Shown here: one piece after another, positions 26,601 to 35,642 of the stretch
How positions within the stretch are numbered: the first letter of the stretch is position 1
Layout of the letters: every line of letters begins with the position of its first letter
Assembly: GCF_001766835.1 (NCBI RefSeq)
Contig: NZ_LKEU01000014.1
Span: 96,753-160,752 of the forward strand
Reading direction: 5' to 3'
Length of the DNA stretch: 64,000 nt
Source of the DNA: Acetobacterium wieringae
Lineage (GTDB): Bacteria > Bacillota > Clostridia > Eubacteriales > Eubacteriaceae
Program-made: the position numbers and the translations under genes
Notes under the pieces: model-generated
What the model saw: only the letters and a program-made list of their open reading frames with translations
Told to the model about the DNA's origin: nothing
Database searches by the model: none

Positions 26601-28004
26601 ATGAAGATTGTTATAATTGGCGGTGGCCCGGGGGGGTATGTGGCAGCGATTCGGGCGGCCCAGTTAGGTGCTGCGGTAACCCTGATTGAAAACAAATATC
26701 TGGGCGGCACTTGTCTTAATGTCGGTTGTATTCCCACCAAGGTGCTCCTCCACACCACCGAACTGCTGGACGTTCTTAAACATGATGCCAAGGAACTTGG
26801 CATCACACTTTCAGACTATCACGGTGACTGGCCAAAGCTGCAGAAAAGAAAAACAAAAATCATCAAAAAACTGGTCGGTGGGGTCAACGGATTATTAAAG
26901 AACAATGGGATTACCAAAATAATGGGCACCGCTGTTTTTGTGAATGCGCATCAAATTAAGGTCATCAGTGACAATCAGGACGAAATAAACAACGCAGCAA
27001 CTGTCATCGATTTTGATTTTGCCATCATTGCCACCGGCTCAAAACCAGTGATACCACCGATACCGGGGAGCAATCATCCGGATGTGATCACCAGTGACAC
27101 GGCTCTGTCATTGGATGCTGTGCCGGAAAGCCTGGGCATTATTGGCGGCGGCGTCATTGGCTGTGAATTTGCCAGTATCTACAATGCCTTTGGCTGTAAG
27201 GTAACAATCATCGAGATGCTACCGGAAATTGTTGCCAACATGGACCGTGATATTGTCAAGCCGCTCAAAGAAAAACTGCTAAAAGATGGGGTCGATATTT
27301 TTACCAGCACCAGAGTCGAGTCAATTCAGGAAAGTGCTGGCGGTTTAACCGTTACAACCAGCTCGCAGACCGGTGAAAAAACCATTACCGCCAAAAAAGT
27401 GCTCTTGTCAGTGGGCCGAAAACCGGAGCTTAGTACCCTTAACTTGGATCTGGCTGGTATAAAAACCGCCCGTGGGGCGATTGTTGTCAATCAAAAAATG
27501 CAGACCAATGTCCCGCATATCTATGCCATTGGCGATTGCAATGGCGGGGTAATGCTGGCCCATGTGGCCTCAGCTGAAGGAATTTTGGCGGTGGAAACGA
27601 TCATGGGGAAAAGATCACAAATTGATTTTAAAACCATTCCCTATTGCGTTTATACCAAACCGGAATTGGCCAGTGTCGGGCTGACCGAAGCCCAGGCCCG
27701 AGAAGCGGGCTATGACGTAAAAGTCGGCATTTTTCCCATGGCCGTCAATGGTAAAGCAATGATCATGGGTGAAACAACCGGGGTCGTCAAATACGTAACC
27801 GATGCCGCTACTGGCGAAATTCTGGGACTGCACATGGCCGGTCCCCGGGCTACCGATCTGATTGTTGAAGGCGCCCTGGCCATCCGCCTGGAAGCCACCG
27901 TGGCCGAGCTGATGGCTACCATCCACGCCCATCCCACTGTCGGCGAAGCACTGATGGAAGCCGCCCATGCCGTCGATGGTCACGCCATCCATTTAATGCG
28001 ATAA
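26601..28004 (+). CDS. acoL: Dihydrolipoyl dehydrogenase of the acetoin dehydrogenase complex (E3)
   Basis: 467 residues. FAD-binding GGGPGGYVAAIRAAQLG, redox-active disulfide GGTCLNVGCIPTK, NAD-binding GIIGGGVIGCEFASIY, second FAD motif IYAIGDCNGGVMLAHVA and the C-terminal HAHPTVGEAL with the catalytic His-Glu pair. Reoxidises the lipoyl group on AcoC with NAD. ATG at 26601, GGAGGTGG upstream, 13 nt after acoC. Last gene of the operon. Confidence 0.94.
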   Translation: MKIVIIGGGPGGYVAAIRAAQLGAAVTLIENKYLGGTCLNVGCIPTKVLLHTTELLDVLKHDAKELGITLSDYHGDWPKLQKRKTKIIKKLVGGVNGLLKNNGITKIMGTAVFVNAHQIKVISDNQDEINNAATVIDFDFAIIATGSKPVIPPIPGSNHPDVITSDTALSLDAVPESLGIIGGGVIGCEFASIYNAFGCKVTIIEMLPEIVANMDRDIVKPLKEKLLKDGVDIFTSTRVESIQESAGGLTVTTSSQTGEKTITAKKVLLSVGRKPELSTLNLDLAGIKTARGAIVVNQKMQTNVPHIYAIGDCNGGVMLAHVASAEGILAVETIMGKRSQIDFKTIPYCVYTKPELASVGLTEAQAREAGYDVKVGIFPMAVNGKAMIMGETTGVVKYVTDAATGEILGLHMAGPRATDLIVEGALAIRLEATVAELMATIHAHPTVGEALMEAAHAVDGHAIHLMR

Positions 28005-28035
28005 CGATGGTTAGAAAAAACGGTATCAAAAAATA

Positions 28036-28083
28036 AAACAGGCTGCCACTTTTGGATCGGAATTAAAAAGTGGCAGCCTGTTT
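28036..28083. terminator. Bidirectional terminator between acoL and panD
   Basis: An 18-bp perfect inverted repeat (28036-28053 and 28066-28083; arm AAACAGGCTGCCACTTTT) with a 12-nt loop and A/T runs at both ends, between convergent operons. Confidence 0.9.
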
Positions 28084-28110
28084 GTTTGAATTTAGATAAA
28101 AACGAAAAAA

Positions 28111-28494
28111 CTAATGACTCTGGCCGTGGACCTCATGATCCGTAAGCTTTGTTACCTGATTGTTATCATCGAGAATCAGCACCCGGGGCTTAAAAGCCAG
28201 GGCTTCCTGCCGGTCCATCATGGCATAGGCGATAATGATCACCTGATCACCTTTTTGCACCAGCCGGGCTGCGGCACCATTGACACAGATCACGCCACTG
28301 CCCCGTTCGCCCACAATCGTATAGGTTTCAAAGCGTTGGCCGTTATTTATATCCACCACCTGAACCTTTTCACCGGGAAGAATATCCGCCTGATCCAGCA
28401 GCGCTTCGTCAATGGTGATACTGCCCACATAATTGAGGTCAGCCTCGGTGACAGTTGCCCGATGGAGCTTTGACTTAAATAGGGTGATATACAT
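28111..28494 (-). CDS. panD: Aspartate 1-decarboxylase
   Basis: 127 residues. Makes beta-alanine for pantothenate. The self-cleavage site Gly24-Ser25 (YVGSITID), which yields the pyruvoyl cofactor, is present, as are HRATVT and the [12 protein letters not shown] motif. Third gene of panB-panC-panD, 10 nt after panC. Confidence 0.96.
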   Translation of the reverse strand: MYITLFKSKLHRATVTEADLNYVGSITIDEALLDQADILPGEKVQVVDINNGQRFETYTIVGERGSGVICVNGAAARLVQKGDQVIIIAYAMMDRQEALAFKPRVLILDDNNQVTKLTDHEVHGQSH

Positions 28495-28504
28495 AATTTA
28501 CCTC

Positions 28505-29347
28505 TTAATCTAAAATAATATTATCAATCAGCCGGGTGCTGCCAAAGCGAACGGCTACTGCCGCCAGGGCCGGTGCTGTGATGGTTTCGATATCGGCCAG
28601 GGTTTCAAAATCAAGGATATCAACGTAATCAATAACCGCCAACGGCATGGTACTGATCTGGCCGATAATCTGATCTTTTAGGGTTTTAACCTGGACGACG
28701 CCAGATTTATGAAGGGCTTTGGCAGCCGTCAGCGACTGGCTAAGCACCAGGGCCTGGTTACGCTCTTCCGGCGTTAAAAACACATTGCGGGAGCTCATGG
28801 CTAAGCCATCGGCTTCCCGGACAATCGGGCAGACTGTCAGCTGAACCGGCAGATGTAAATCCCGAACCATTTTTTTTATCACCGCCACCTGTTGGGCATC
28901 TTTCTGTCCAAAATAGGCACGGTTTGGCTGGATCAGGTTAAACAATATATTGACTACTGTGGTCACGCCTTTAAAATGAGTCGGCCGGGACTGACCGCAG
29001 AGTTTTTTTGTGATCTCGCCTGCCACTTCCACAAAGGTGGAAGCACCGGCCGGATAGATTTCGCCCGGATCAGGAAAGAACAGCAGATCGGTTCCGGCAG
29101 CTGCGGCAAGTCGTGAATCCCGGTCAAAATCCCGGGGGTAGGCATCCAGATCCTCGCCCGGGGCAAACTGAGTGGGATTGACAAAGATACTCACGACCGT
29201 GAAATCATTCTGACTTCGGGCTTCATTAATCAACGACAGATGACCGTCGTGAAGATAGCCCATGGTCGGAACAAAGCCGATGCTTTTATCCCGGCCAATT
29301 TCTTCAAGAGCGATCTTAAGTTCTGAGATTGTTTTTATGATCTTCAT
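28505..29347 (-). CDS. panC: Pantoate--beta-alanine ligase
   Basis: 280 residues. ATP-dependent joining of pantoate and beta-alanine. VPTMGYLHDGHLSLI (HIGH-type nucleotide motif), VSIFVNPTQFAPGEDLDAYP, YFGQKDAQQ and SSRNVFL are visible. It starts 4 nt after panB, with the ribosome binding site inside the panB end. Confidence 0.96.
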   Translation of the reverse strand: MKIIKTISELKIALEEIGRDKSIGFVPTMGYLHDGHLSLINEARSQNDFTVVSIFVNPTQFAPGEDLDAYPRDFDRDSRLAAAAGTDLLFFPDPGEIYPAGASTFVEVAGEITKKLCGQSRPTHFKGVTTVVNILFNLIQPNRAYFGQKDAQQVAVIKKMVRDLHLPVQLTVCPIVREADGLAMSSRNVFLTPEERNQALVLSQSLTAAKALHKSGVVQVKTLKDQIIGQISTMPLAVIDYVDILDFETLADIETITAPALAAVAVRFGSTRLIDNIILD

Positions 29348-29351
29348 AGTC

Positions 29352-30188
29352 TTATTGTTTTAGCGCGGCGATCACCGCATCATCAATGGAAAAGGTATGT
29401 TTTTCTTCCGGAAACTTCACCGACTTCACCTCGGTGATATAGGTTGTCACAGAATCCTTAATGGTTTCATTCAAGGCCGCATAGCGCTTGGAAAACTTGG
29501 GTGATTGACCTGAATACATGCCCAGTAGATCATGGATGACCAGCACCTGACCGTCGCAGTAGCGACCGGCGCCAATACCGATGGTGGGCACCGAGATTTT
29601 TTGCGTAATCAGGGTGGCCAGTTTTTCGGGAATCCCCTCCAGAACAATGGCAAAAACGCCCGCTGCTTCCAGGGCCAGGGCATCATCAATGACTTTCTGA
29701 GCCTGAGCAGTGTCCTTGCCCTGAACCTTAAATCCACCGAACAGGTTAACCGATTGGGGCGTCAGACCGATATGGCCCATGACGGGAATCTGGGCTTTGA
29801 CAATGGCAGTAACAGTATCAACCTGCTCCACGCCGCCTTCAAGCTTGACGGCGTGGGCCTTCCCTTCCTGAATCAACCGGCCGGCATTGCGAACAGCCTC
29901 TTCCACCGAAATGTGATAGGATAAAAAGGGCATGTCACCGACGATCAGGGCGTTTTCAGCGCCCCGGGCAACGGCGCGGCAGTGGTAGACCATGTCGTCC
30001 ATGGTCACTTCCAGAGTGGATTCATAACCCTGGACCACCATGCCGAGCGAATCGCCCACCAGAATGGAATCGATACCGGCATCATTGACGATTTTGGCCA
30101 TTGAATAATCATAGGCCGTTAGCATGGTGATTTTTTCCTTGTTTGCTTTGGCTTGTAAAAAAGAACTGACAGTAAATTTGTTTTTCAT
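29352..30188 (-). CDS. panB: 3-methyl-2-oxobutanoate hydroxymethyltransferase
   Basis: 278 residues. First committed step of pantothenate synthesis, making ketopantoate. [41 protein letters not shown] and GHIGLTPQS are the family motifs. ATG preceded by AAAGGAAG. The 275-bp space upstream holds a family A repeat rather than an obvious promoter. Confidence 0.96.
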   Translation of the reverse strand: MKNKFTVSSFLQAKANKEKITMLTAYDYSMAKIVNDAGIDSILVGDSLGMVVQGYESTLEVTMDDMVYHCRAVARGAENALIVGDMPFLSYHISVEEAVRNAGRLIQEGKAHAVKLEGGVEQVDTVTAIVKAQIPVMGHIGLTPQSVNLFGGFKVQGKDTAQAQKVIDDALALEAAGVFAIVLEGIPEKLATLITQKISVPTIGIGAGRYCDGQVLVIHDLLGMYSGQSPKFSKRYAALNETIKDSVTTYITEVKSVKFPEEKHTFSIDDAVIAALKQ

Positions 30189-30255
30189 TGGTTTCTTCCT
30201 TTAATTTAAATTTTAATCGATCTAAAATGAGAGATAAGCAGTCGGCGCTATAACC

Positions 30256-30444
30256 GTACCGATCAATTGTTAATCTGTTTTTTTGCCGCGCCATGCGAAA
30301 TCCGCTACGCTCCTTTCGCATTGGTCGCGGGCAGTCGCCAACTACAAGTAAGCTTGTGATTGGCTCATTGCCTTCGCGCAGGATCGGACAGGCTACGCCG
30401 TGTTTGCCCCGATGAAAACAACATGATGTAACAATTGTCGGTAC
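30256..30444. repeat. Palindromic repeat, family A copy 2 (189 bp)
   Basis: Same ends as the copy at 14111 but inverted in order: GTACCGATCAATTGTTA at 30256 and TAACAATTGTCGGTAC ending at 30444. The longer interior contains a 54-bp module (30324-30377) also found at 47483-47536 inside a different repeat. It lies between panB and the DUF2520 gene. Confidence 0.85.
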
Positions 30445-30463
30445 TAAGGTTTGATGGGAGTAT

Positions 30464-31321
30464 TTAACTAAGGATTTTTTGCAATTGAAGATACTTTTCA
30501 GTAGCAATCCGTTTGTCTTTGATCATCTCAATGGTGGTTAAGCCCAGGGTTTGGTAGAGTGGCAGAAATTCCGGGGCCTGGGTTTTTAGGGCTTTTATGT
30601 GTTTGCCGATGGTGTTTTCATCCCCCCGAACCAGCGGACCAGTAAGGGCGTTGACAGTTCCGGATTTTTCGATATTGCCCAAGGTGGCGGTGATCAGTGG
30701 CATAAATGCCCTGATTATTTCATCATCAGCAATGCCAGTGGTCTTTAGTAGTTCAAAACCGGAATCAATCAGGGTTACCAGATAGTTGGAAAGGATACAG
30801 GCGGCGGCATGATAAAGTACCTTATCATTCTTATCAATTACCGAATAGGGATTGTCAGTGATCGCCAGGATTTTTTGCGCAGCAATTCGCCCCTGTTGAT
30901 TGCCTTCCAGGGTAAAAACGGTTTGCTTTAAATTTTTTGACGCAGTCAAGGGATCCGAAAAACTCATGATCGGATGGAGTGAACACAAACCACACCCGGA
31001 AGTTAGCAGCGGGTCAAAAAGATCGGTTGACAGGGCGCCGCTGGTATGGATCAGGGTATGATGTTTGGTTAAGCAGGCGGTTTGGAGGAGTTGGTTGATA
31101 ACTGCAGAAATTTGATCATCCCCAGTGGTGATAAAAATCACCTCACTTGCAGCAGCAAAGCTGGGAAGGTCATAGAAAACAGCGGAGTCCGTTACCTTGG
31201 CAGCACATTGCGACGAAATCTCGCTGCGGCTGAGGTAACCGGATAGGGTCAGACGATGGTGTTTGAAAAAAATGCCCAGGGCGGTGCCGACTTTGCCAGC
31301 GCCAATAAATCCGATTTTCAT
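30464..31321 (-). CDS. Rossmann-like / DUF2520 protein, candidate PanG-type ketopantoate reductase
   Basis: 285 residues. Residues 1-115 form an NADP-type Rossmann domain (MKIGFIGAGKVGTALGIFFK), with LCSLHPIMSFSD at the domain joint; the rest is the helical DUF2520 domain. Proteins of this build next to panBCD have been proposed or shown to act as ketopantoate reductase where panE is missing, and no panE is seen here. Start at 31321 is chosen because AGGTGA lies just upstream and MKIGFIGAGKVG is the family start. The repeat between it and panB may or may not allow co-transcription. Confidence 0.7.
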   Translation of the reverse strand: MKIGFIGAGKVGTALGIFFKHHRLTLSGYLSRSEISSQCAAKVTDSAVFYDLPSFAAASEVIFITTGDDQISAVINQLLQTACLTKHHTLIHTSGALSTDLFDPLLTSGCGLCSLHPIMSFSDPLTASKNLKQTVFTLEGNQQGRIAAQKILAITDNPYSVIDKNDKVLYHAAACILSNYLVTLIDSGFELLKTTGIADDEIIRAFMPLITATLGNIEKSGTVNALTGPLVRGDENTIGKHIKALKTQAPEFLPLYQTLGLTTIEMIKDKRIATEKYLQLQKILS

Positions 31322-31409
31322 GCGTTTCACCTGTTTGTAGTATTTGGTTATGACCGCAAAGAGCAGAGAAACACAGATCACGCAAACCTGAGGTTGTCAA
31401 AAATTCGGG

Positions 31410-31475
31410 TTGTCGAATCCCCCATACTGACAAATGTCAAGCTACGACCAATTGTCAGTATGGGGGATTCGACAA
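31410..31475. repeat. Long perfect palindrome (24-bp arms)
   Basis: The arm starting TTGTCGAATCCCCCATACTG (31410-31433) is repeated exactly, inverted, at 31452-31475 with an 18-nt spacer. It lies at the 5' side of the DUF2520 gene, about 90 bp before its start. No T run follows in either direction. The rest of the gap to 31770 shows no supported gene. Confidence 0.85.
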
Positions 31476-31751
31476 AACCGGAAGGCGGCTGTTTAATTTT
31501 AGGCAAAGAAAAAAGGTCCTCTGCACTGAAAATAAACAACTGCAAAAAGACCGATCATTACATTATAAAAATGCAAAAATGGATGGTTTTATTCAGTCTC
31601 TATCACCAGGGATTAGAGCAGGTTTTTAAATTTATTTCTGTTTTTATGCGTTAATCATGTGCAGCTCTTGACGATGCCACCATGTGGGTATGATACATGA
31701 TGTAGGATAATAATGCAAGCGTTTATTTAGAGAATGGAATTGGTTTAAGAA

Positions 31752-31791
31752 ATAAAAAAAACAAGCAGCCCTAAAACCACTTGTTTTTTTT
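31752..31791 (-). terminator. Terminator at the end of the CorA-like gene
   Basis: AAAAAAACAAG and CTTGTTTTTTT arms flank a 14-nt loop that contains the CorA stop codon. On the minus strand the T run comes last. The whole hairpin overlaps the coding end. Confidence 0.6.
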
Positions 31792-32694
31792 GAAATACAG
31801 CAGGGTGCCAGTAACCACGACAATGCATAAGACAATCACAAACGGGTAGCCGTACTCCCAATGAAATTCCGGCATCATGATGTTCATGCCGTACCAACCG
31901 ACAATCAGGGTCAGGGGAAGAAAAATAGATGTGACGACAGTGAAAATTTTCATGACATTATTCAGGTTAATATCGAGCTGCGCCTGGTAGGCCTCCCGCA
32001 CCTGAGTGCCGTAATCCCGGAGGTTCAGCACATTGGTAAAAAGTCGGTTGATGCGATTGGTGAGAATTTTAAAATAGCGGAGATCTTTTTTATCGATCAG
32101 ATTATTTTCATTTTCTTCAATGGCCTCAGAAATTTCAAAAAGTTGCTCATAATATTGTTTCAGACTTAATAGACGCTTGCGAAAAGTGATCAGATAGTCG
32201 ACCAGGTCATTTTTAATGGCGACAATAAATTCTTCTTCCAGCCCGGAGATTTCTTCCTCAATCGCAATCAATACATCCCGATCATCGTAGGTCAGCTTGT
32301 CAAAAAAGAGGTGAAAAAATTTGCTCAGATCGGATATCTGGATATCGGCCGTCTTGATGGCGTCAACCAGGTCAGCGAAATAAGTGATCCGATCCGAGGC
32401 GAAAACAAGCAGGTTGGCACGGAAATAAATTCCGATCCGTTTTGGTTTGACTGTACCGGAAATGGCATCCGGAATTGACAGGGTAATGAAATCAAAACCA
32501 TCGTGACTTTCAAACTTACAGGATTTACCGCTGATGCATTCTTCAACCAGTCGTGATCCGATATCCAATTGGGCACTTACCGCTACGAGCTCACTAAAAT
32601 CGAGGATACACAGGTGCTTCTGGTCAGAGCTGGCAAAAGACTGTGAGGGGGAAACAGCTGTTAGTTGACCTGCCGTCAGTTTATAAGCCAGCAT
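31771..32694 (-). CDS. CorA-like divalent cation transporter
   Basis: 307 residues. A large N-terminal cytoplasmic domain is followed by two C-terminal membrane segments (VTSIFLPLTLIVGWYGMNIM and GYPFVIVLCIVVVTGTLLYF). The YGMN motif at the end of the first membrane segment is the selectivity signature of CorA magnesium channels. The tail KKNKWF is basic as usual. The start overlaps the preceding NYN gene by 14 bp, so the two are co-transcribed. The transported metal (Mg, Co, Ni) is not certain. Confidence 0.85.
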   Translation of the reverse strand: MLAYKLTAGQLTAVSPSQSFASSDQKHLCILDFSELVAVSAQLDIGSRLVEECISGKSCKFESHDGFDFITLSIPDAISGTVKPKRIGIYFRANLLVFASDRITYFADLVDAIKTADIQISDLSKFFHLFFDKLTYDDRDVLIAIEEEISGLEEEFIVAIKNDLVDYLITFRKRLLSLKQYYEQLFEISEAIEENENNLIDKKDLRYFKILTNRINRLFTNVLNLRDYGTQVREAYQAQLDINLNNVMKIFTVVTSIFLPLTLIVGWYGMNIMMPEFHWEYGYPFVIVLCIVVVTGTLLYFKKNKWF

Positions 32695-33730
32695 TTTTAA
32701 CCTTCAGCTGGGGTTTATTGCGGATCAGTGCTTCCGGGTTCTTGGAATTCGCTGTTTTACGGACTTCGATATCAAAGAGGTTGAGGGCTTCCAGCAGTGA
32801 GCGCAGTTTGGCATAGCCGTAATTTTTACTTTTAAAGGTGGGGTGCTTCTGGGCGATTTGGGAACCAACCAGGCCCAGATTGGCCCAACCGGATGGGTCA
32901 GCATTTTCTGAAACAATTAATTGAAAGGATTGGATCAGCTCTTTTTTGAGTTGAATGTCTTTTTGCGATGATCCGTTTTTTTCAGAAGTGATGTTGCGGA
33001 TCACGTATTTGACATTTTGAGAATTGGCGGTTCGGCGGGTTGTCAGTTCAAATTTATCCAGTGAGGAAAGCAGCGAGCGCAGTTTGGAATAGCCATAATT
33101 GCGGCTGTCAAAATCTGGATAGCGGTTGTTGAGGCGGGAGCCAACCAGACCCAGATCGGCCCAGCCTTCTTCATCCGAGTTATCGTTGATAATTGTTTTA
33201 ATCGATTGGATCAGTTGTTTTTTGGAGGCCATTCCTTCTTTGGCAGAAGACTGCTTTTGGTTTAATATTTCTTCCGGTTGAGAAGAATCCGGGTCGGCTG
33301 CCAGAACTTCCAGATATTTAAATTTTTCACAGGCCGAGATAAAGGGGGTGGGGGTTTTCTTTTCACCCATCCCCACCACATACATTCCGGCTTCCCGGAG
33401 CCGGGTCGCCAGACGGGTGAAGTCGCTGTCACTGGAGACGATACAGAATCCATCCACATTATTGGAATAAAGAATATCCATGGCGTCAATAATTAAGGCG
33501 GCATCGGTGGCATTCTTTCCGGTGGTGTAACTGTACTGCTGAATCGGGGTAATGGAATAGTTAAGTAATACCGTTTTCCAGGATCCCAGCTGGGGTTTGG
33601 TCCAGTCACCGTAGATGCGTTTAAACGTTGCCATCCCAAGGTTGGAAATTTCATCGAAGATATATTTGATATATTTATCCGAAACATTATCGGCGTCAAT
33701 TAAGACGGCAATTTTCATATCATTTTTCAT
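32681..33730 (-). CDS. NYN-domain protein with two OST-HTH/LOTUS domains
   Basis: 349 residues. NYN (PIN-like) nuclease domain near 5-150: VLIDADNVSDKYI, KNATDAALIIDAMDILY and CIVSSDSDFTRLATRLREAG supply the acidic metal ligands. Two OST-HTH domains follow near 167-240 and 258-335, each with the pattern GWA-LGLVGS and NYGY-KLRSLL. Such proteins are thought to bind and cut RNA; the target is not known. Start preceded by AAAGGTGA. Cotranscribed with the CorA-like gene, an unexplained pairing. Confidence 0.85.
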   Translation of the reverse strand: MKNDMKIAVLIDADNVSDKYIKYIFDEISNLGMATFKRIYGDWTKPQLGSWKTVLLNYSITPIQQYSYTTGKNATDAALIIDAMDILYSNNVDGFCIVSSDSDFTRLATRLREAGMYVVGMGEKKTPTPFISACEKFKYLEVLAADPDSSQPEEILNQKQSSAKEGMASKKQLIQSIKTIINDNSDEEGWADLGLVGSRLNNRYPDFDSRNYGYSKLRSLLSSLDKFELTTRRTANSQNVKYVIRNITSEKNGSSQKDIQLKKELIQSFQLIVSENADPSGWANLGLVGSQIAQKHPTFKSKNYGYAKLRSLLEALNLFDIEVRKTANSKNPEALIRNKPQLKVKNAGL

Positions 33731-33868
33731 GGGTCACCTTTTCTATTTCGTTGGTTTCGATCACTTTGTTAGTCTCAGTATAATTGAAATCACGCTTTTT
33801 TACAACCGACCGCCGCCACAAAAAAATAACTGATCAATTCTGATCAGTTGAGGTTGTCGATAAACTAC

Positions 33869-34001
33869 CGTACCGACCAATTGTTAATCTGTTGTATGCG
33901 CACAATTCGTACAGTTGCTATTAAAGATTCGGCTAATTATAGGCGTTTCAGCGCAACTGTTCGCCTTGAGGCACACAACATGATCTAACAATTGTCGGTA
34001 C
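33869..34001. repeat. Palindromic repeat, family A copy 3 (133 bp)
   Basis: GTACCGACCAATTGTTA at 33869 and TAACAATTGTCGGTAC ending at 34001, with ATCTGTTGT and ACAACATGATC inside. The interior differs from the other copies. Located in a 385-bp gap without a gene, upstream of the NYN gene and downstream of the uracil permease. Confidence 0.85.
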
Positions 34002-34024
34002 TGGGTTAGCTTTTTTGACAGTTT

Positions 34025-34050
34025 GTAGGGGCGATCCGTGATCGCCCGCA
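34025..34050. repeat. GATCGCCC short palindrome, copy 1
   Basis: GTAGGGGCGATC, CGT, GATCGCCCGCA: GGGCGATC (34029-34036) pairs with GATCGCCC (34040-34047). Identical 26-bp copies lie at 60593 and 61717. Confidence 0.8.
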
Positions 34051-34116
34051 ACTAAATTTATGCCGAGACATCCGTGATGACCAGGGGCTCAGACCCTTGC
34101 CCCAAGCGGCAGTGAA

Positions 34117-35457
34117 TCAGGGCTGGTCGTAAAGATGCTCTTCTTCCCGGTCATTGGTCAGATTCAGTTTGTCCAGCACAAAGAAGATCAAACTTAAAAT
34201 CATCCCAACCACGGCGGCCAGAACCATCCCTTTGAGCTGGATACTGCCAAAGGTAACCGCAATGCCGGATAAGCCCACCACAAACACGACTGAAGTCAGG
34301 GCCAGATTACGGGATTTGCCATAGTCAACCTGGGCATCAACCAGAATTCGGATCCCGGCGGCGCCGATCATTCCATATAAAAGGAACGAAATCCCACCGA
34401 TAACCGGACCGGGAATGGTGGAAATCAGCATCGACAGTTTACCAACAAACGAGCAGACAATCGAAATAATTGCCGCACCAGCGATGACCTGGACCGAGTA
34501 GACTTTGGTGACCGCCATTACGCCAATGTTCTCGCCGTAGGTAGTGGTTGGTACCGAACCAATTAAACCCGACAACATGGTCGAAAAATTATCGGCAAAC
34601 AGGGAGCGGTGCAAACCGGGATCTTTTAGCAGATCTCGTCCCACTACCTTGCTGGTGACAATCTGGTGACCAATGTGTTCAGAGGCAATAACCAGCAGTA
34701 CTGGCAAAATGATAATAATTGCTTCTAAATTAAATTGTGGGAACTGGAAGTTTGGCAGCGAAAACCAGGGGGCCTCTGCGACGGCCTCATAGGTAGCCGG
34801 GCCAACCACACCGGTGATCAGAGCCGTGATGTAGCCAGCCACAATCGCAATCAGGATGGGGATAACTGCCAGAAATTTACGGAACATCACCGATCCAAAA
34901 ACGGCGAAGGCCAGGGTCACCAGAAAAACAATGACATTTTCAGGAACAATGGCGGTTACCACTTGTTCATAAAGACCGGAAGCTTCGTCCAAAACGTAGC
35001 TGGTGCTACTGACGACTCCAGCCGTGCTGGCAGCGGTCCCAGCCAGCTCCAGACCAATCAGCGCTACTACCGGGCCCATGGCCGCTGGAGGCAGCACCAC
35101 ATTGATCCATTCAATGCCGAACTTATAAATAATCCCAGCCAGGATACAGCCGCATAAACCGACTACCACAAAACCGCCGAGGGCATAAGAATACCCCCAG
35201 GTGGCAATAACAATACCGGCTGGCGCCAGAAAGGCAAAACTGGAACCCAGGTAAGCCGGGGCCTTACCCTTGGTGATCACCATAAACAACAGGGTACCCA
35301 CACCATTCATAAAGAGTACGATGGCCGGGTTGATTCCAAAGAGGAAGGGAACCAGAACCGATGCGCCAAACATGGCAAACATATGTTGCAGGCTCAGTGG
35401 CACCAACATATTCAATGGCACCTTTTCCTCCACTTGTATAATTCTTCGATTGTCCAA
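34117..35457 (-). CDS. uraA: Uracil permease (NCS2 family)
   Basis: 446 residues, about 12-14 membrane segments. PLSLQHMFAMFGASVLVPFLFGI at the start, the NCS2 substrate motif ASEHIGHQIVTSKVVGRDLL and SLFADNFSTMLSGLIGSVPTTTYGEN are typical of UraA/PyrP; closely related xanthine carriers differ here. A TTG start at 35457 is supported by CGGAGG 7 nt upstream; longer starts have none. No pyrR-type attenuator was recognised in the leader. Confidence 0.88.
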   Translation of the reverse strand: MDNRRIIQVEEKVPLNMLVPLSLQHMFAMFGASVLVPFLFGINPAIVLFMNGVGTLLFMVITKGKAPAYLGSSFAFLAPAGIVIATWGYSYALGGFVVVGLCGCILAGIIYKFGIEWINVVLPPAAMGPVVALIGLELAGTAASTAGVVSSTSYVLDEASGLYEQVVTAIVPENVIVFLVTLAFAVFGSVMFRKFLAVIPILIAIVAGYITALITGVVGPATYEAVAEAPWFSLPNFQFPQFNLEAIIIILPVLLVIASEHIGHQIVTSKVVGRDLLKDPGLHRSLFADNFSTMLSGLIGSVPTTTYGENIGVMAVTKVYSVQVIAGAAIISIVCSFVGKLSMLISTIPGPVIGGISFLLYGMIGAAGIRILVDAQVDYGKSRNLALTSVVFVVGLSGIAVTFGSIQLKGMVLAAVVGMILSLIFFVLDKLNLTNDREEEHLYDQP

Positions 35458-35491
35458 AACGTTTCCTCCGTTCTTTTCATTTTCCTTTGAG

Positions 35492-35520
35492 ATTATAACA
35501 CAGGAATGAAGCAGAGCAAA
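35492..35520 (-). promoter_or_regulatory. uraA promoter
   Basis: On the minus strand TTTGCT (35520-35515), 17-nt spacer, TATAAT (35497-35492). Confidence 0.6.
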
Positions 35521-35642
35521 GACTTTATACAATTAAATGAATAATAATAAAAAAATCCAGTTACCGGCCAGTTGGGAATATTTACCCGCTTGCCAACCTG
35601 TGATACAATGCAGCTAAAGCTAAAAAATGAAGGAGTCCTAGA

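Noticed and set aside
30109..30507. Minus-strand open frame across the family A repeat and the start of panB
   Set aside because: Overlaps panB and DUF2520 ends and follows the repeat; low-complexity translation.
35458..35642. PyrR attenuator or PRPP/purine riboswitch before the uracil permease
   Set aside because: No antiterminator/terminator pair or known box found between the promoter and the TTG start.
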